This document shows positions 15,101-17,683 of a stretch of 17,683 nucleotides of DNA, piece by piece. Location: contig JASCIV010000518.1 in the NCBI GenBank assembly GCA_030374735.1, positions 1-17,683 of the forward strand. The letters are read 5' to 3'. The notes beneath the pieces are model-generated. The model had not been told where the DNA came from. It saw only the letters and a list, made by a program, of their open reading frames with translations, and did not search any database. Position 1 is the first letter of the stretch. Each line of letters opens with the position of its first letter. Source of the stretch: Gracilaria caudata. Its lineage: Eukaryota; Rhodophyta; Florideophyceae; Gracilariales; Gracilariaceae. Both the position numbers and the translations under genes were made by a program.

Positions 15101-17683
15101 GACGACGATATTATTCGAAGTCAATCCCAAAAGCTGAGGAGTTGAACGAATTCCTGAAGATTACGGGCGGCGGAGAAGCATAGGTCGCGTTTCAAACTTC
15201 GGTCGCCATTAAGAATGACCCTAGGCTGACAAGCGCCGTGCACCTCACCTCGGGCCGCACCTCCCCAATTCCCTCAATTCGAGCCGACATGGAATTATGC
15301 ATCACCAAAATGGATGTTGGGATGAGAGAGCAACTCAAATATCTTCGATTACACCTGGCTGTGGGTCGCCATGGTGAGGATTTACGCTTTCGAGAACCTA
15401 CTGCTCATGCTTGAGGAGGAGAGAACTCATTTTTTATCTCCCCACAGTGCACTTGACTCTTGTTCGCGGCTACGAAAAGCAGTAGTAGCTCTCATGTGAA
15501 TTGAAGTCATCGAAGAAAGCCTTTGACTACCTTCCTACCACCGATACAAACCTGGCTCACCAAAATGTTAGCAGGACAGTCTAGGACTCCAGATTCTAAA
15601 CAACGATTTGAAAACGGTAGTGCGGCGTCATGGGCTACATTGTGCAAGCTAATGAGCGACAGTAGCTTGTAATTTGGTTCCTTTGCTTAAGAAAATTACC
15701 GTGGATTTCTCTCGAGAAGAAGCTTTGAGATTTCGATTTGTATCTACATCTGACTGAATCCGACGAAAGTTGTACGTGTACGCATCGTCCACGTTTCCAC
15801 TAAAGAGCTGTTGCGTTGCTGTCTGACGTGATCTTCAGCTGCTTGACATCGCATTTCTCTCTTCAAGCCGCGAGCGAACGACGTCCGCCGCCGCCCCGTG
15901 ACGGCCCACATCATGAGCTGATCTCCGTCACTCTCAGTTCTCCACAGAAGTCTCGCGGAGTATTACACCGGAAACGATTTGCAAACGCATGTTCTCAAAG
16001 CGCCTCGCTCTTGTTTTCCCTCTCAGCCACCCCTAAATCCTACACAACCGCCTCTCCCTCGTTCTATCATTCTTTCCAGATTCTTCACCATGCCGTTCGC
16101 CGCCACACACCCTCCCTCACCCTCCCAAACCACACCCTTCTCACCACATACCTTACCGTCTTCGTAATCGCACTACCTCTCCACTCTCTCGGCGATGATC
16201 GCCGCCACTCTCACTGCTCTTACGGCTTTAGCCGCCATCGACTTTGTCCGTCACCATCTTCCTCCCGGTCACACACGTCGCTCTGCACCGCGTCGCACCT
16301 GCTTCTGCCCACCTCTTCCCGCTCGTGCTCAGCCGCTCCTCCCAATTTGAGGCAGGCGTGCCATTCTGCGTAGAGCGAAACGCCATTCCTCTACGTCATC
16401 ACCACTGTCACGGTCATATATTTCCGAGCGAAATTTCGTTTCATACCAAGTCCCGAGCGCGTCCGTCGACGTCTGCGATAATAAGACAAATGTGGGCGCG
16501 CTCGGAATCTGAAATAACACGTCCCAACGCCCCTCATACACGTCCCGAGGGACAAAGCGACGTCATTTGCATAAACTGGTCCAATGGGCTGGCGCTTTCG
16601 AGCTTCATTTATCGGCGGTGCCCGGCGTGTTTTGGCGACAAACTGTCATTTGTACGCTTCAGTTTTCATTGTGTTGCGGTTTGAAGCGCTGGCGTTTTTT
16701 CTGAGAAAGAGGGAGCGTGTCGGTGTCTGCAACGAGACCAAAAGGTCGTACGCGTGAATGTCTCCTGCAGTATAGACCGCCTCCGGAAACGTAATTGTAC
16801 CGTTGAACAAATTTACTGACTGTGATGTAGCTTTATGTTCACCCTACTTGTACACAAGTCGCTTGTCTACGAACGCTTCACTTGGGCTCATTGTTTTCGC
16901 AACACTATCCATGACGGTTAGCGCCAGGGACAGAGATGGAGGCACAAAAACCCTGTTTACAGTGATCTCGATGCATCGAGCTTGCGCCTGGCGCGTGTCC
17001 CAAAGCATGAGCCTCATCCAACGCGGCAAGTGATTCTCGCGTCACTACACGCGTCACGCACCGTGCAAACCATGTCCCCACAGTGACTTCCGCTGACAGG
17101 TCACGTGAGAGTTCCCACCATCGCCTTGAACTGCGACAGCAACCTCAACAACGGGTACCCCATCTCCAGCGTCGAACACGACGACACGGCGTCGGAATTA
17201 ACTCTCCTGCGTTGCGTTGCGTAGCGGTCACTGCGTAGTGACCAGGTGAACACTGTTCCAGTTTCAGTCGACTGCGAAACTCTCTTGGATAGGACCACCC
17301 TCTCTTGTAGCACCAAGAACAGCATAATTCGAGTACGTTGTCAACATTACAGAACACTACAGATCGTCATCACAGCTCACGCCATCGTTACTCGCATCTC
17401 CAATAATTCGAACAAACCCTTGTAACAAGGGGTGGTAACAATAGGTTGTAACAAGAAGCTCAGTATGCTAATTGAGAGAATCCATCCCCGACCAGCCCTT
17501 ATTCTACACTTATTGCTTCGAATCAGGGTGGGTAAAGAGCTCTGTGGCGTAGCTCCAAACAGGTTTTGGCCCCATCGTAGCTTAATACCTTAAGATTCCT
17601 GACGCTGTAGTCCGAATTAAAGCAAACCGAAGCGTTTTCGTACCAAAAGTGCCCGCATGCTCAATGCGCATTGCAGTGAGTCA
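15101..17683. other. Long interval without a firm gene
   Basis: I see no recognisable gene, RNA gene or transposon in these 2.6 kb. 15880-16350 is pyrimidine-rich on the plus strand with short ATG frames. 17087-17224 is a short open plus frame behind an acceptor-like sequence. 17226-17243 is a small hairpin (GGTCACT/AGTGACC). 17416-17456 has three GTAACAA-type direct repeats. A 12-bp palindrome lies at 17662-17673. Confidence 0.45.
16090..16350 (+). other. Leader-like tract with two short ATG frames
   Basis: A CACC-ATG at 16090 opens a 25-codon Pro/Ser/Thr-rich frame ending at 16167. A second ATG at 16195 opens a 51-codon frame, ending at 16350, whose first 14 residues (MIAATLTALTALAA) look like a signal-peptide core. 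The surrounding DNA is C/T-rich like the leaders of Utp14 and the lyase. This may be the 5' end of a spliced gene; no downstream exons were identified. Confidence 0.2.

Noticed and set aside
15816..16373. 185-codon plus-strand ORF
   Set aside because: It starts with TTG and is Ser/His/Pro/Leu-rich low complexity from a C/T-rich tract. Other frames there have proper ATGs.
1..17683. tRNA, rRNA, snRNA genes or a CRISPR array
   Set aside because: I scanned by eye for B-box-like GGTTCNANNCC on both strands, common snRNA starts and regularly spaced repeats, and found none that fits. A covariance-model search would settle it.

Overview
The window looks like nuclear DNA of an intron-poor eukaryote. 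It carries a nucleolar ribosome-assembly protein (Utp14), a Golgi-type type II membrane sulfotransferase and long intron-free reading frames, each standing alone with its own leader. There is no operon packing and no ribosome-binding-site pattern. A red alga (Florideophyceae-like, where sulfated polysaccharides are abundant and introns few) fits well. That placement is inference; another alga or protist is not excluded.

Layout. 244-1620 (-) encodes argininosuccinate lyase, complete and of canonical length. 2581-5355 (+) encodes Utp14, divergent from it across about 960 bp that holds a G-box between two inverted CCAAT boxes. Utp14 contains an in-frame 120-bp (40-residue) repeat built on its NPWL motif. 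5356-6060 is a GC-rich, simple-repeat-laden stretch with no convincing gene. 6813-7757 (-) encodes an unidentified membrane-anchored coiled-coil protein, and 8751-9678 (-) holds a diverged tandem paralogue broken by a single base in a T7 run and lacking an ATG at the matching start. Between the two lies an inverted repeat with a third partial arm. 11409-12314 (-) encodes a type II membrane sulfotransferase. 14378-15100 (-) is a possible gene with an RRM-like C-terminus.

The remainder (roughly 9.7-11.4, 12.3-14.4 and 15.1-17.7 kb) has no firm gene. It holds pyrimidine-rich, leader-like tracts and short open frames that could be exons of unrecognised spliced genes, plus small repeats. One 8-bp tandem unit occurs at two sites about 6.6 kb apart in opposite orientation.

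The recognised genes have unrelated housekeeping roles (arginine synthesis, small-subunit rRNA processing, polysaccharide or glycan sulfation) and do not form a pathway. The least explained part is the tandem coiled-coil pair. I did not find a convincing new multi-gene system.
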